A stretch of 64,000 nt of DNA from Actinoallomurus bryophytorum (GTDB lineage: Bacteria; Actinomycetota; Actinomycetes; Streptosporangiales; Streptosporangiaceae). The stretch spans positions 1,922,001-1,986,000 of the forward strand of contig NZ_VFOZ01000001.1 of the NCBI RefSeq assembly GCF_006716425.1. Direction: 5' to 3'. Of the stretch, positions 42,908 to 51,357 are shown one piece after another. The position numbers and the translations under genes were made by a program. Position 1 is the first letter of the stretch. Every line of letters begins with the position of its first letter. A model generated the notes under the pieces. The model worked only from the letters and a program-made list of their open reading frames with translations, ran no database searches and was not told the origin of the DNA.

Positions 42908-43055
42908 CGGAAGATGCTCCTGGTGACGGCGGCGAGTGAGATGGGCTGAAGAGGGGCCAACCAACTCAGGCCGTACGACAGAGCGCGGTAGCGACGCGGC
43001 AGAAGTCGACCGCCCGTCGCTTGGTAAGCAGCTCTGTCCAGGAACGCACGAGACG

Positions 43056-43084
43056 ATAGTAAGCGGCGTCTCGCTCGGCGTAAA
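43056..43084 (-). promoter_or_regulatory. putative promoter of the sulfur operon
   Basis: On the minus strand, TTTACG (43084-43079) and TACTAT (43061-43056) are 17 bases apart, a fair sigma-70 match. It lies 150 bases upstream of the DUF4395 gene, leaving a long leader in which I found no clear peptide. Confidence 0.4.
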
Positions 43085-43138
43085 ATGCCATCTCGCCCCT
43101 CGAGCCGTCAGAACCCACTCCGACCTGCGACAACACAC

Positions 43139-43562
43139 CTACTGAACGATAGAGAACGCCTCTGCGTGCCGCGGCCGCACGACGCTGAAATCCCGTCGGT
43201 CGAGTGTCGCCACCTGTGTCACGTTCAGTCGCTCGGCGATCGCCATCACTGAAGCGTCGGTGGGGTCGAGCCGGAGGTCGGAGTACTGGGCCACCAGCTC
43301 TGCCATCCGGGCCAGGTCCGCCGGCATGAGGGCGACAAGCTGGTATCGGTCGCGTTCGAGTTCGGCCGCGACCGCCTCCAAAAGACCGCGTGGCTCTTCG
43401 GGCCGATCCTGTCCCCGATGACCCAACAGGCCTCGATCAGCACAGTGTCCGGGAGCAACAGGGGGCGGGGAACTCACGAAAAAGTCGAAGGCAGCGCTCG
43501 TGGTCGAAATCCCTGCGGTTCGCAGTGGCTACGAGCGGCCCCGAGTCGAGGAGAGTCGTCAC
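43139..43562 (-). pseudogene. PIN-domain toxin (VapC-like), two frameshifts
   Basis: The gene starts at GTG 43562, overlapping the antitoxin stop by 4 bases. Frame 1 gives MTTLLDSGPLVATANRRDFD. A one-base loss in a C-run near 43470 shifts to LLPDTVLIEACWVIGDRIG. A second shift near 43380 leads to EAVAAELERDRYQLVALMP through RRDFSVVRPRHAEAF and a stop at 43139. Acidic PIN residues (Asp in LLDSG, Glu in VLIEA, Asp in LDRRDF) survive, but in three frames, so an active RNase is unlikely. A sequencing error is the alternative. Confidence 0.75.
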
Positions 43563-43789
43563 AAGGAGTGATTAAATCGCTCCGAAACGTACTCATCGAT
43601 GCGTTCCGCGAGATCCGAGGGACCGTCCTCGATAATGCCCGCGAAAGCGGGCGTCCGCCCGGTCTCCTCGCTCACAACCTCCCCCTCGTCCACCAGCCGC
43701 AGGGCGTGCCGGCGGACCTCCTGCACCTGGTCCGGGGTCAGTTGGTCGACCAGACGGTGCAGGTCTTCGTAGTCGTGCGCGGCGGTCAC
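43559..43789 (-). CDS. antitoxin of a VapBC-like pair
   Basis: A 76-residue protein with a helical start (YEDLHRLVDQLTPDQVQEVRR) typical of actinomycete antitoxins paired to PIN toxins. Its stop overlaps the toxin's GTG by four bases (GTGA). The antitoxin is intact while the toxin is frameshifted, the direction of decay that a cell tolerates. Confidence 0.75.
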   Translation of the reverse strand: MTAAHDYEDLHRLVDQLTPDQVQEVRRHALRLVDEGEVVSEETGRTPAFAGIIEDGPSDLAERIDEYVSERFNHSL

Positions 43790-43831
43790 ATTCTGAATTT
43801 ACCCCGGAAGACAGCCTGTCCGCGGGTGGTC

Positions 43832-44257
43832 TCAGGCGACGGTCTCGCCCAGGGCAGCGATGATGTCCGCCTTGCGCGGGAGGCCCGAAGCGCGGCGGAC
43901 GATGCCGCCGCCGGCGTCGAGTACGAAGACCGTCGGGGTGCGCAGGACGTTCAGGCGGCGTACGAGGTCCAGGTGGGCCTCCGCGTCGAGCTCCACGTGA
44001 GCCACGCCGTCGATCATGCCCGCCACGTCGGTGAGGATGCGCCGGGTCGCCCGGCAGGGCGCGCAGAACGCCGAGGAGAACTGCACCAGCGTGGCCTTCT
44101 CGCCCAGGGACGCGCCGAGCTCGGTGGTACTGAGTCGTTCCACGTCCGCACCCTCCCGACGCCCGTGCTCGCGCAGCGCTCCATTGCGGCGCCGCCACAC
44201 CAGGCCGAGGGCCATGGCGAGAACGAGCGCCGCCGCCGCGACGTACATCCCAGTCAT
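43832..44257 (-). CDS. membrane-anchored thioredoxin-like protein
   Basis: A 141-residue protein with an N-terminal helix (MYVAAAALVLAMALGLVW) and a thioredoxin domain carrying the redox motif FCAPCRATR and the cis-Pro block RTPTVFVLD. It likely faces the outside or the membrane surface. It is near the sulfurtransferase/DUF4395 operon, in line with a redox link, but is separated from it by the toxin-antitoxin genes. Confidence 0.85.
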   Translation of the reverse strand: MTGMYVAAAALVLAMALGLVWRRRNGALREHGRREGADVERLSTTELGASLGEKATLVQFSSAFCAPCRATRRILTDVAGMIDGVAHVELDAEAHLDLVRRLNVLRTPTVFVLDAGGGIVRRASGLPRKADIIAALGETVA

Positions 44258-44295
44258 CGAAAGGTCACAAGGCCTCCGCCGCCCGCTTCATTCCC

Positions 44296-45003
44296 TCAGA
44301 CGCGGACGTGCAGCAACCTTTTCCCGTCCAGCGTGCGGATCTCGACCGACGCGATGTCCTGCTTCTGGAACATCGACGAGCCGTAGAAGCTGGCATCGCC
44401 GAGGTATTCGACCTTCCAACCGCCCGCGACGTCCCGCCGGCCCTTCTTGTCGATCGCGATCAGACGGCACTCGGAGTCGGCCGGCGCGCCGGCCAGCCGT
44501 ACCGAGAAGGCGGTGCCCCACTCCTTGGGCTGCATGCCGATCTCCGCCCGGACACCGGTGGCCGGATCGTTTCCGTCCACCGTCGTGGCGGCCGAGGGAG
44601 TGGCACTGGGCCGGCCGGTCGGCGAGGGAGGCGGTTTGGCGATCGTCCCGCCGTCCGTGCCGCTCACCGCGCGTACGCCCACACCCGTCACGACGACCAG
44701 CGCGGCCGCGGCCGCCACCAGCCACAGACGGTTGTTGCGCCGCCGGCCACGGCTCTCGTCGGCGGCCTTGGTCAGGATCGAGTCCAGGAGCTCTTCCGGT
44801 GGTGACCCGAGCTGTTCGAGCTGGTCCTCGGTGACCCTCCCCAGCATGGCGGGCAGCCCCGCCAGCGAGGAGAGCTCGTCTCGGCAGCGTCCGCAGACGC
44901 CCAGGTGCGCGTCGACCATGGCGCGCTCGGCCGGCTCGATGGCGCCCAGGACGTACACACCGAGCAGTATCCGCAGCCGGGAGCATTCGGTGCCCGATGT
45001 CAT
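44296..45003 (-). CDS. zinc-binding anti-sigma factor (RslA-like)
   Basis: A 235-residue protein. The N-terminal ZAS motif (DAHLGVCGRCRDEL) is characteristic of redox-sensitive anti-sigma factors. A transmembrane helix (LWLVAAAAALVVVTGVGV) and an extracellular domain follow (IGMQPKEWGTAFSVRL), as in RskA/RslA types. Its ATG overlaps the sigma gene stop codon by 4 bases. It should hold the sigma factor inactive until a signal such as oxidation or regulated proteolysis releases it. Confidence 0.9.
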   Translation of the reverse strand: MTSGTECSRLRILLGVYVLGAIEPAERAMVDAHLGVCGRCRDELSSLAGLPAMLGRVTEDQLEQLGSPPEELLDSILTKAADESRGRRRNNRLWLVAAAAALVVVTGVGVRAVSGTDGGTIAKPPPSPTGRPSATPSAATTVDGNDPATGVRAEIGMQPKEWGTAFSVRLAGAPADSECRLIAIDKKGRRDVAGGWKVEYLGDASFYGSSMFQKQDIASVEIRTLDGKRLLHVRV

Positions 45004-45509
45004 GGCGCCAACCCCCGTTCTTCCAGTGCGAGTTTGAGGGCTCGCAGCGCATAGTAGGACCGCGACTTCACCGTGCCGGGCGGCACGCCGAGCGCCGCCG
45101 CGGCCTCGGCGACCGACCGTCCTCGGTAGTAGGTCTCGACCAGCACCGACCGGTGGTCGGGGCTCAGATCGGCGAGCGCCTCCGCGAACGTCCACGACTC
45201 GAGCGCGCGGCCGATCTCGTCGGTGGCCGGTACGGCGGCGAGTCCCGCCTCACCGGCCTCGGGCGGCCTGGACTGCCGCGCCCGGTGTGCGTCGACGACC
45301 AGATTCTTGGCCACCGTGAACAGCCACGGCCTTATCGGGCGGCCCTCCAGGGCCTCAGGATGTCGCCAGGCACGCAGCAGCGTCTCCTGGACCACGTCCT
45401 CCGCCTGATGCCGATCACCTTCGGTCAGGCGCAGGACGTATCCCAGGAGCGGTCCTCCGTGTTCGGCGTACAGGGCGCGGAGGAGGCGCTCGTTCGCTGT
45501 CGGTCCCAC
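45000..45509 (-). CDS. ECF sigma factor (SigL-like)
   Basis: A 169-residue group 4 sigma factor with sigma-2 (AEDVVQETLLRAWRHPEAL) and sigma-4 (RSVAEAAAALGVPPGTVKSR) regions. The start is GTG 45509. The upstream promoter places transcription initiation at about the same base, so the message may be leaderless. The pairing with a ZAS anti-sigma gene and the SigL-type promoter suggest autoregulation. The SigL label rests on the promoter sequence and partner, not on a tree. Confidence 0.88.
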   Translation of the reverse strand: MGPTANERLLRALYAEHGGPLLGYVLRLTEGDRHQAEDVVQETLLRAWRHPEALEGRPIRPWLFTVAKNLVVDAHRARQSRPPEAGEAGLAAVPATDEIGRALESWTFAEALADLSPDHRSVLVETYYRGRSVAEAAAALGVPPGTVKSRSYYALRALKLALEERGLAP

Positions 45510-45515
45510 ACTTCA

Positions 45516-45543
45516 GACACGTACCAAATACGCGGTTGGTTCA
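45516..45543 (-). promoter_or_regulatory. SigL-type autoregulated promoter
   Basis: On the minus strand, TGAACC (45543-45538) and CGTGTC (45521-45516) are separated by 16 bases. This matches the SigL consensus described in Mycobacterium tuberculosis. Transcription would start near 45509. Confidence 0.7.
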
Positions 45544-45603
45544 CCGGAAGACTGATGATTTAGGAACGATCCAACCGGAACGGCCGCTGGATTCGCGCGT
45601 AGG

Positions 45604-46299
45604 TCAGTGCTCGTTGAGGCTTTCGAGGTTCACGTGCTCGCCGGTGGTGGTGACCCGCAGGCCGTCCTGGCCGATCTGGACGTCGCTGATCCGCGTGTTC
45701 TGCGGGAGCCCCTTCACCGGCATCGTGAACGAGAACGCCTGCTGGACCAGGGTGACCGGGATCGTGGTGCCGCCGGCGTCGACCGTCAGCGGCAGCACAC
45801 GCACGCTACGGCCGGAGGGCCGTACGGTCACGGTCGCGGTCACCGTACGGCTGAGGCCGAGGACGGTCACCGGGCCGCGCACCTGCAGTTCCTTGCCCTT
45901 GGCCGAGACCTTCAGCCCCCGCGGCGCCTGCTTGTCGACGTCGGCGTAGGAGACGGTCGCGACGGAGGTCGCCGTGTCGGCCACCATCTGGGAGGCGTCA
46001 CCGTGCAGCGCGTCCGACAGCGGGGCCTTGACGCCCTTCAGCGTGACGACGGTGTTGGTCAGGTGGACACCGAGCTGGGTGACGTCGCCGACGTTGACGT
46101 CGATCTCGCCGTACCGGCCGTTCAGCGCCTGATTCAGGAACGGAAAGCCCTTGATCTTCACCTCGGGCTTGTGGTCGAGGTCGTACTGCGACGCGACATT
46201 TTTGGCGATCTGGTCCTGGGCGACCCACAGACCGACCCGATCGGCGGCGATGATCACCCCGACCAGCAGGATCAGGAAAATCACCAATCCCTTGCGCAT
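45604..46299 (-). CDS. DUF2993 (LmeA-like) lipid-binding protein
   Basis: A 231-residue protein with a signal or anchor helix (GLVIFLILLVGVIIAADRVG) and the DUF2993 pattern (VKIKGFPFLNQALNGRYGEIDV, then GLRVTTTGEHVNLE). LmeA relatives bind phospholipids on the outer face and support mannan or envelope assembly in mycobacteria. The role here is by family only. ATG 46299 has a GGGAGAG site. Confidence 0.88.
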   Translation of the reverse strand: MRKGLVIFLILLVGVIIAADRVGLWVAQDQIAKNVASQYDLDHKPEVKIKGFPFLNQALNGRYGEIDVNVGDVTQLGVHLTNTVVTLKGVKAPLSDALHGDASQMVADTATSVATVSYADVDKQAPRGLKVSAKGKELQVRGPVTVLGLSRTVTATVTVRPSGRSVRVLPLTVDAGGTTIPVTLVQQAFSFTMPVKGLPQNTRISDVQIGQDGLRVTTTGEHVNLESLNEH

Positions 46300-46622
46300 G
46301 TCTCTCCCGTCGCCGATTCGTGATCACACTACCGGCGCCCGGGGTCCGGCCGAGTCACCTTCCGTATTGACGTGTGCCCCGGCCCGATCGCCCCACGGAA
46401 CCAGCGCGTCGCCACCGCCGGCGGTGTACGAACGGGCGATCCGCAGGTAACGGCTGACCAGGATGCACACGGCACCGGCCGCCCGCGGAACTCACCGCTC
46501 TCGACCGCCCCGGCCGGATCGCCGGGGACCTGCCGCACACGATCCGTGGCGCCGGGCCGCTCCGGGCGGTCCCACTGCCCGCCTCCACGTGGTCGCCGAC
46601 CTCATCCGGCCACCGTCCGGCC
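46300..46622. other. intergenic stretch without recognisable gene
   Basis: Between the LmeA-like gene and the MoaD/ThiS gene. Several open frames exist on both strands, but none has a good start, ribosome site or recognisable protein pattern. I see nothing definite here, only GC-rich sequence. Confidence 0.5.
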
Positions 46623-46877
46623 TCAGCCTCCCGCGAAAGGCGGCAGGACCTCGACGGTTCCGCCGTCCGGGAGCCGGACGGACGCGTGGTCACGGGTGCC
46701 GACGGGGTCGCCGTCGACGAGGTAGGAACTGCGGGCGATGACGCGCTCGAACTCCAGGTCCCGGCCGGCCGCCGCCGTGGTCAGCGCTTGTTCCAGCGTC
46801 GCGGCGTCGTACGGCTCCTCGGCGACTCCGGCGGCCGCCCGCGCCGCCGCCCAGTATCTGATCAGCCCCTTCGCCAT
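46623..46877 (-). CDS. MoaD/ThiS family sulfur carrier
   Basis: An 84-residue ubiquitin-like protein. ATG 46877 with a GAGAGGG site is chosen over a longer reading. The C-terminus ends in Gly-Gly (VLPPFAGG), the residue pair that is adenylated and thiocarboxylated. It could serve molybdopterin synthesis, thiamine synthesis or another pathway; no partner gene is next to it. Divergent from glnR. Confidence 0.85.
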   Translation of the reverse strand: MAKGLIRYWAAARAAAGVAEEPYDAATLEQALTTAAAGRDLEFERVIARSSYLVDGDPVGTRDHASVRLPDGGTVEVLPPFAGG

Positions 46878-47015
46878 GTTCCCTCTCTCATGGTCTACAC
46901 CACTCAGTAGTGAGGTCTCGCCCGCCATTCGGTATCCTCCCGTAGTAGGGATCCGGGCAGCGTCGCCCTCGGGTCCTCAATGTCTTTTTGGGGGCCGCCA
47001 ACCGAGGAGGCCGTA

Positions 47016-47717
47016 TTGAGCACTCTGCTTTTGCTGACGAATGTGCTCGAGCCGTCCGATGAAGTCCTGCCGGCGCTCGGGTTGCTCCTTCACTCGGTAC
47101 GGGTGGCCCCGGCCGAGGGGGTGGCGCTCATCGACGCGCCCCCGTCCGACGTCGTCATCGTCGACGCGCGCCGGGACCTCGCCCAGGCCAAGAGTCTGTG
47201 CCGGCTGCTGCGCACGACAGGACTCGACGTACCGCTGCTCGCGATCGTAACCGAGGGCGGCCTGGCCGCCCTGACCCCCGAGTGGGGTCTCGACGACGTG
47301 CTGCTCCAGACCGCCGGTCCGGCCGAGGTGGAGGCCCGGCTGCGCCTGGTGGTCGGCCGTACGACCGCGGCCGAGCAGGACGACGTGCCGGGTGAGATCC
47401 GCAGCGGTGAGCTGACGATCGACGAGGCGACCTACAGCGCGCGGCTGCGCGGTCGCGTACTCGATCTGACGTTCAAGGAGTTCGAGCTGTTGAAGTACCT
47501 CGCGCAGCACCCGGGCCGGGTCTTCACCCGCGCCCAGCTCCTCCAGGAGGTCTGGGGGTATGACTACTTCGGTGGCACACGCACGGTCGACGTCCACGTA
47601 CGGCGGCTACGGGCCAAGCTCGGCCCGGAGTACGAGTCGCTGATTGGAACGGTCCGTAACGTCGGTTACCGCTTCGTGCCCGACCACCGCGCCGAGGAGG
47701 TCCCGGCGCACACCTGA
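47016..47717 (+). CDS. glnR: nitrogen response regulator GlnR
   Basis: A 233-residue OmpR-type regulator. TTG 47016 follows GAGGAGG by five bases and gives the typical GlnR start ([20 protein letters not shown]). The receiver domain lacks a normal phosphorylation pocket, as in orphan GlnR proteins. The C-terminal winged helix ([30 protein letters not shown]) is nearly identical to other actinobacterial GlnR. It controls nitrogen assimilation genes. Confidence 0.95.
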   Translation: MSTLLLLTNVLEPSDEVLPALGLLLHSVRVAPAEGVALIDAPPSDVVIVDARRDLAQAKSLCRLLRTTGLDVPLLAIVTEGGLAALTPEWGLDDVLLQTAGPAEVEARLRLVVGRTTAAEQDDVPGEIRSGELTIDEATYSARLRGRVLDLTFKEFELLKYLAQHPGRVFTRAQLLQEVWGYDYFGGTRTVDVHVRRLRAKLGPEYESLIGTVRNVGYRFVPDHRAEEVPAHT

Positions 47718-47724
47718 AAGGCCC

Positions 47725-48260
47725 TCAGAGCCTTCGCACGCCCAGCACGTACGCGGGGCCGTCGAAACCAGACCGCGTAGGTGTGGCCGGCCGACGCGCA
47801 CCGCTTGGTGTCGGTCGTCCCGTCGACGCGGCCGAGGGTCCGGTAGTGCCCCGGCGTGCGCCCAGTGATGTACAGCCGCGGGTGGGTGTGGCCGCCCGTG
47901 TTCCGCACGCAGTCCCCAACCGAGGGGTCAGGCCTGCTCCGGAGGTCCCTGCGGGTCCGCTGCGGTCGGATGCTGGGCGGGCGGCGGCCCGTAGCCTGGG
48001 TACGGCCCCTGGCCCGGCGGAGGACCGTAGCCCTGAGGCGGAGGACCGTAGCCCGGCGGCGGCCCCTGTCCCGGCGGGGGACCGTACCCCTGAGGCGGAC
48101 CGTAGCCAGGCGGCGGACCATAACCGGGTGGCGGGCCGTAGCCCGGCGGCGGGAACGGGCTGGGCCGACGCGAACGGCGCGACGCCGACCGTACGCCGAT
48201 CACGATCACCAGGACCGCGCCGAGCAGCACCAGGATGATCAGCAGCTCGAGTACCGTCAT
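47725..48260 (-). pseudogene. Pro-rich membrane protein with LppU-like domain, frameshifted twice
   Basis: From ATG 48260 there is one helix (VLELLIILVLLGAVLVIVIGV), then about ten PGYGPPP-type repeats, and a premature stop at 47928. Just past this stop the next frame continues with SVGDCVRNTGGHTH and RVDGTTDTKRCASAGHTYAV, the pattern of LppU-like extracellular domains. A second shift gives FDGPAYVLGVRRL and a stop at 47725. Read in one frame the protein would be about 178 residues. The first 110 codons might still make a short Pro-rich membrane protein. Confidence 0.65.
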
Positions 48261-48285
48261 GAATCCCCTTCTTCGCCGACGAGCC

Positions 48286-48936
48286 TCATTGATGCCGATA
48301 CGGCCCGTACGGGAAGCCTTCCTGTGGGGAAGAGTCCGGGTACGGCCCGTACGGGAAGCCCTCCTGTGAGGAGGACTCCGGTTCGGGCTCGGCAGGACGA
48401 CCATACGGCTCACGAGCGACAGACCCGTACGGGAAGTTCTCCAGCGAAGGGGAATCCCTGTCCGGCTGGGCGTGGGACTCACGGGCGAGGGACCCGTACG
48501 CCGGGCGCGCCGGTGGCAGCGCGTGGCGCGCGGGCGCCGGCAGAGCCGGACGGGCAGGCGGTGCGATCGCCGGTCGCGCGGGCGGCGGAGCCGGCCGCGA
48601 GGCCGGGGGGAGAGCCGGCCGCGACGCCGGCCGTGACGCCGGCGGCAGCGCGTGGCGCGCCTTTCGCGGAGCCGGAGGGCGCTCCTGGGTGCGGGGCGCC
48701 GGGACGGGGTCCTGCCGCGCCGGCTCCGTGTGTCGCCAGGGGTCGTCGAACCACGCGGGCTGCGCCAGGGCTCGCGGCTCGTACCCCGTTTCGAGCTCGT
48801 GACCCGGCTCGAGTTCGTAGCTCGGCTCAGGGACGGCCCACCGGCCGCCCATCGCCGCCAGCACCACCACGAACAGCAGGACACCGAGCGGCACTGCGAG
48901 CAGAGCCGCCATCACCGGCACTCCGGGATCGCCCAC
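48286..48936 (-). CDS. Pro/Ala-rich membrane protein with repeated C-terminal motif
   Basis: A 216-residue protein. GTG 48936 has a GGAAGG site; ATG 48912 is an alternative. One helix (ALLAVPLGVLLFVVVLAAMGG) is followed by a Pro/Ala/Arg-rich cytosolic tail. The end repeats an F-P-Y-G motif four times, in forms such as SSQEGFPYGPY and SLENFPYGS. Located just upstream of the LppU-like gene, same strand. No family recognised. Confidence 0.65.
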   Translation of the reverse strand: MGDPGVPVMAALLAVPLGVLLFVVVLAAMGGRWAVPEPSYELEPGHELETGYEPRALAQPAWFDDPWRHTEPARQDPVPAPRTQERPPAPRKARHALPPASRPASRPALPPASRPAPPPARPAIAPPARPALPAPARHALPPARPAYGSLARESHAQPDRDSPSLENFPYGSVAREPYGRPAEPEPESSSQEGFPYGPYPDSSPQEGFPYGPYRHQ

Positions 48937-49081
48937 GACGACCGCCTTCCCGCACAGACAAGGGCCAGATGCTACGACACACGCGTGGGCATGCGGGAGG
49001 GGCCGATGGCACCCCGAAACAACATCGTGACAGGGCGACCTGGGCTGAGCGGGATGAAGAGGGCTCGGTAGGCTCCGGATC

Positions 49082-49939
49082 ATGAGCCTGGTCGTACGCG
49101 AAGAACTGACGAACGACGAGGTCGCGGCGGCCTTGGAGGTCACCGAAGAGGCCGCGGCGGCCGATGGGGTGCGGCCGATGGGCGAAAGCGCGCTCCTGCG
49201 GCTGCGCGACGGCGCCGGAGCCGTGCTCGCCTATGACGGGGACGCGCTCGCCGGGGTCGCGATCCTCGACGGTGACGCGGGCGAGCTCGCGGTCCGCCCG
49301 TCGCTCCGGCGGCGCGGACACGGCCGTGCCCTCGTCACCGCGCTGGCCGGCCAGGTGGAGTCGCTGAACGTCTGGGCGCACGGAGAGCTCCCGGCGGCGG
49401 TCGGACTCGGCGGCGCGCTCGGCTTCGAACGGTTCCGTGCCCTGTGGAAGATGGCGCGTCCGCTCGGCGGAACCCTCCCGGAGGTCGCCGTGCCCGCCGG
49501 CGTACGGCTGCGCACGTTCGAGACCGGACGGGACGAGGACGCCTGGGTGGGGATCAACGCGCGCGCCTTCGCGGACCACCCGGAACAGGGCCGTTGGACG
49601 CGTACCGATCTGGAGCGCCGCGAGCGTGAGCCGTGGTTCTCCCCCGAAGGCTTCTTCCTCGCCGAGCGCGACGGTGAGCCGGTCGGCTTCCACTGGACGA
49701 AGGTGCACGAGGAGGACGGACCGGTCGGCGAGGTGTACGTCGTCGGTGTCGACCCGTCCGCGCAGGGACTCGGGCTGGGCCGGGTGCTGACGCTGGCCGG
49801 GCTCCACCATCTCCAGGATCTCGGCCTGCCCTCGGTGATCCTGTACGTCGACGAGTCGAACACGGCCGCGACGGCGCTCTATGGGAAGCTGGGCTTCGAG
49901 CGCCGGTCAACGGACGCGATGTACCGCAACTCCCGGTAA
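49082..49939 (+). CDS. mshD: mycothiol synthase
   Basis: A 285-residue tandem GNAT acetyltransferase. The second domain holds the acetyl-CoA loop (VYVVGVDPSAQGLGLGRVL) and the family block WFSPEGFFLAERDGEPVGFHW. It acetylates Cys-GlcN-inositol, the last step in mycothiol synthesis. Presence of mshD is a strong actinobacterial mark. Confidence 0.94.
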   Translation: MSLVVREELTNDEVAAALEVTEEAAAADGVRPMGESALLRLRDGAGAVLAYDGDALAGVAILDGDAGELAVRPSLRRRGHGRALVTALAGQVESLNVWAHGELPAAVGLGGALGFERFRALWKMARPLGGTLPEVAVPAGVRLRTFETGRDEDAWVGINARAFADHPEQGRWTRTDLERREREPWFSPEGFFLAERDGEPVGFHWTKVHEEDGPVGEVYVVGVDPSAQGLGLGRVLTLAGLHHLQDLGLPSVILYVDESNTAATALYGKLGFERRSTDAMYRNSR

Positions 49940-50046
49940 ACCTCGCAGATAATCCTCGGCCACCAGCCCCGACGCGGTTCCGCGTAAGGCCGTTAACCGT
50001 ACGGTCGCCTCAAGTAAGACCTTCTTTAGCCAGACATCATGACTGA

Positions 50047-50068
50047 GTTCATTCGCCGTTCACCTAGA
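50047..50068 (+). promoter_or_regulatory. PHO box (PhoP direct repeats) upstream of pstS
   Basis: Two adjacent 11-base units, GTTCATTCGCC (50047-50057) and GTTCACCTAGA (50058-50068), match the Streptomyces PhoP-binding direct repeat (GTTCACC core). It lies 107 bases upstream of the pstS start. The 235-base gap between mshD and pstS otherwise holds only promoter-like sequence. Confidence 0.8.
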
Positions 50069-50174
50069 TCAGAGTGAGTGGTCATCTCCTCTCCTTAGCG
50101 TCGGGCATCGACGGTGGTCTCAACCTGGACAAACACCAGGGGGGCCGCCCACCTACCTATGAGGAGAATTTTCG

Positions 50175-51269
50175 GTGATGATCGGCACACGGCTGGCCGC
50201 CCTCGGCGGCGTGGCCCTTGTGGGTGCGCTCTCGCTGACCGCGTGCGGCTCGGATGACAACGGCGGCGGCAGCGGCAAGCCTGCCGCGAGCGGCGACTGT
50301 GTGAAGTCCACGGTCAACGCGGCCGGCTCGTCCGCTCAGGCGAACGCCATGAGCGAGTGGATCAAGGGCTACCAGCAGAGCTGCGCGGGCGCCAACGTCA
50401 ACTACAACGCCAGCGGCTCGGGAGCCGGCGTGCAGGCGTTCACCGGCGGCCAGGTGGCCTTCGCCGGCTCTGACTCGGCCCTCAAGCCGGAGGAGCACGG
50501 CCCGGCCGACGCGCGCTGCAAGACCGGTAAGGCACTTGACCTGCCGATGGTCGGCGGCCCGATCGCGATCATTTACAACCTCAAGGGTGTCGACAACCTT
50601 CAGCTCACGCCTGCGACGATCGCCGGCATCTTCGCCGGCAAGATCAAGACCTGGAACGACCCGGCGCTCGCCAAGGACAACTCCGGCGTGAAGCTGCCGG
50701 CCACCCCGATCAAGCCGCTGCACCGCTCGGACGACTCGGGCACCACGGACAACCTCACCAAGTTCCTGCTCGCCACGGCGCCGGACGCCTGGAAGTTCCC
50801 GGGCGGCAAGACCTTCCCGGCCGCGGCCGGTGGCCAGGGCCTGAAGGGCTCTGACGGCGTCTCCACGGGGATCAAGCAGGGCGACGGGACCATCGGCTAC
50901 GCCGAGCTCTCCTACGCCACCAACGGCAAGCTGCAGACCGCCAAGGTCCAGAACGGCGCGGGCGACTTCAGCGAGGTCAGCTCGGACGCCGCGTCCAAGG
51001 CCATCGCCGGCGCCCAGGTCTCCGGCCAGGGCAACGACCTTGCGCTGACGCTGGACTACAAGGCCAAGGACGGCTACCCGGTCGTCCTGGTCACCTACGA
51101 GATCGCCTGCGAGAAGGGGCTCCCCAAGGAGCAGGCGGACTTCGTGAAGTCCTTCCTCACCTACACCTCCAGCCAGCAGGGTCAGTCGATTCTGAGCGGC
51201 CTCGGGTACGCCCCGCTGCCGGACAGCATCCTGACCAAGGTCCAGGCGGCCGTTAAGGGCCTGTCCTGA
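50175..51269 (+). CDS. pstS: phosphate ABC transporter substrate-binding lipoprotein PstS
   Basis: A 364-residue lipoprotein with lipobox LTAC (Cys24) after a short signal peptide. Phosphate-site patterns include VNAAGSSAQANAM, AFAGSDSALK and HRSDDSGTTDNLTKF. GTG 50175 has a GAGGAG site; ATG 50178 is next. First gene of pstSCAB under the PHO box. Confidence 0.96.
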   Translation: MMIGTRLAALGGVALVGALSLTACGSDDNGGGSGKPAASGDCVKSTVNAAGSSAQANAMSEWIKGYQQSCAGANVNYNASGSGAGVQAFTGGQVAFAGSDSALKPEEHGPADARCKTGKALDLPMVGGPIAIIYNLKGVDNLQLTPATIAGIFAGKIKTWNDPALAKDNSGVKLPATPIKPLHRSDDSGTTDNLTKFLLATAPDAWKFPGGKTFPAAAGGQGLKGSDGVSTGIKQGDGTIGYAELSYATNGKLQTAKVQNGAGDFSEVSSDAASKAIAGAQVSGQGNDLALTLDYKAKDGYPVVLVTYEIACEKGLPKEQADFVKSFLTYTSSQQGQSILSGLGYAPLPDSILTKVQAAVKGLS

Positions 51270-51280
51270 CCGAGAAGCAT

Positions 51281-51315
51281 GCTGAGCCGGCGCGGTCGAT
51301 CCGCGCCGGCTCGGC
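51281..51315 (+). terminator. intra-operon hairpin after pstS
   Basis: A near-perfect 15-pair stem (51281-51295 with 51301-51315, loop TCGAT). Such attenuators between pstS and pstC usually give an excess of the binding protein over the permease. Confidence 0.75.
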
Positions 51316-51357
51316 GGCATACCACCACAACGACCGCGTGACCCACGAGGGGGACGA

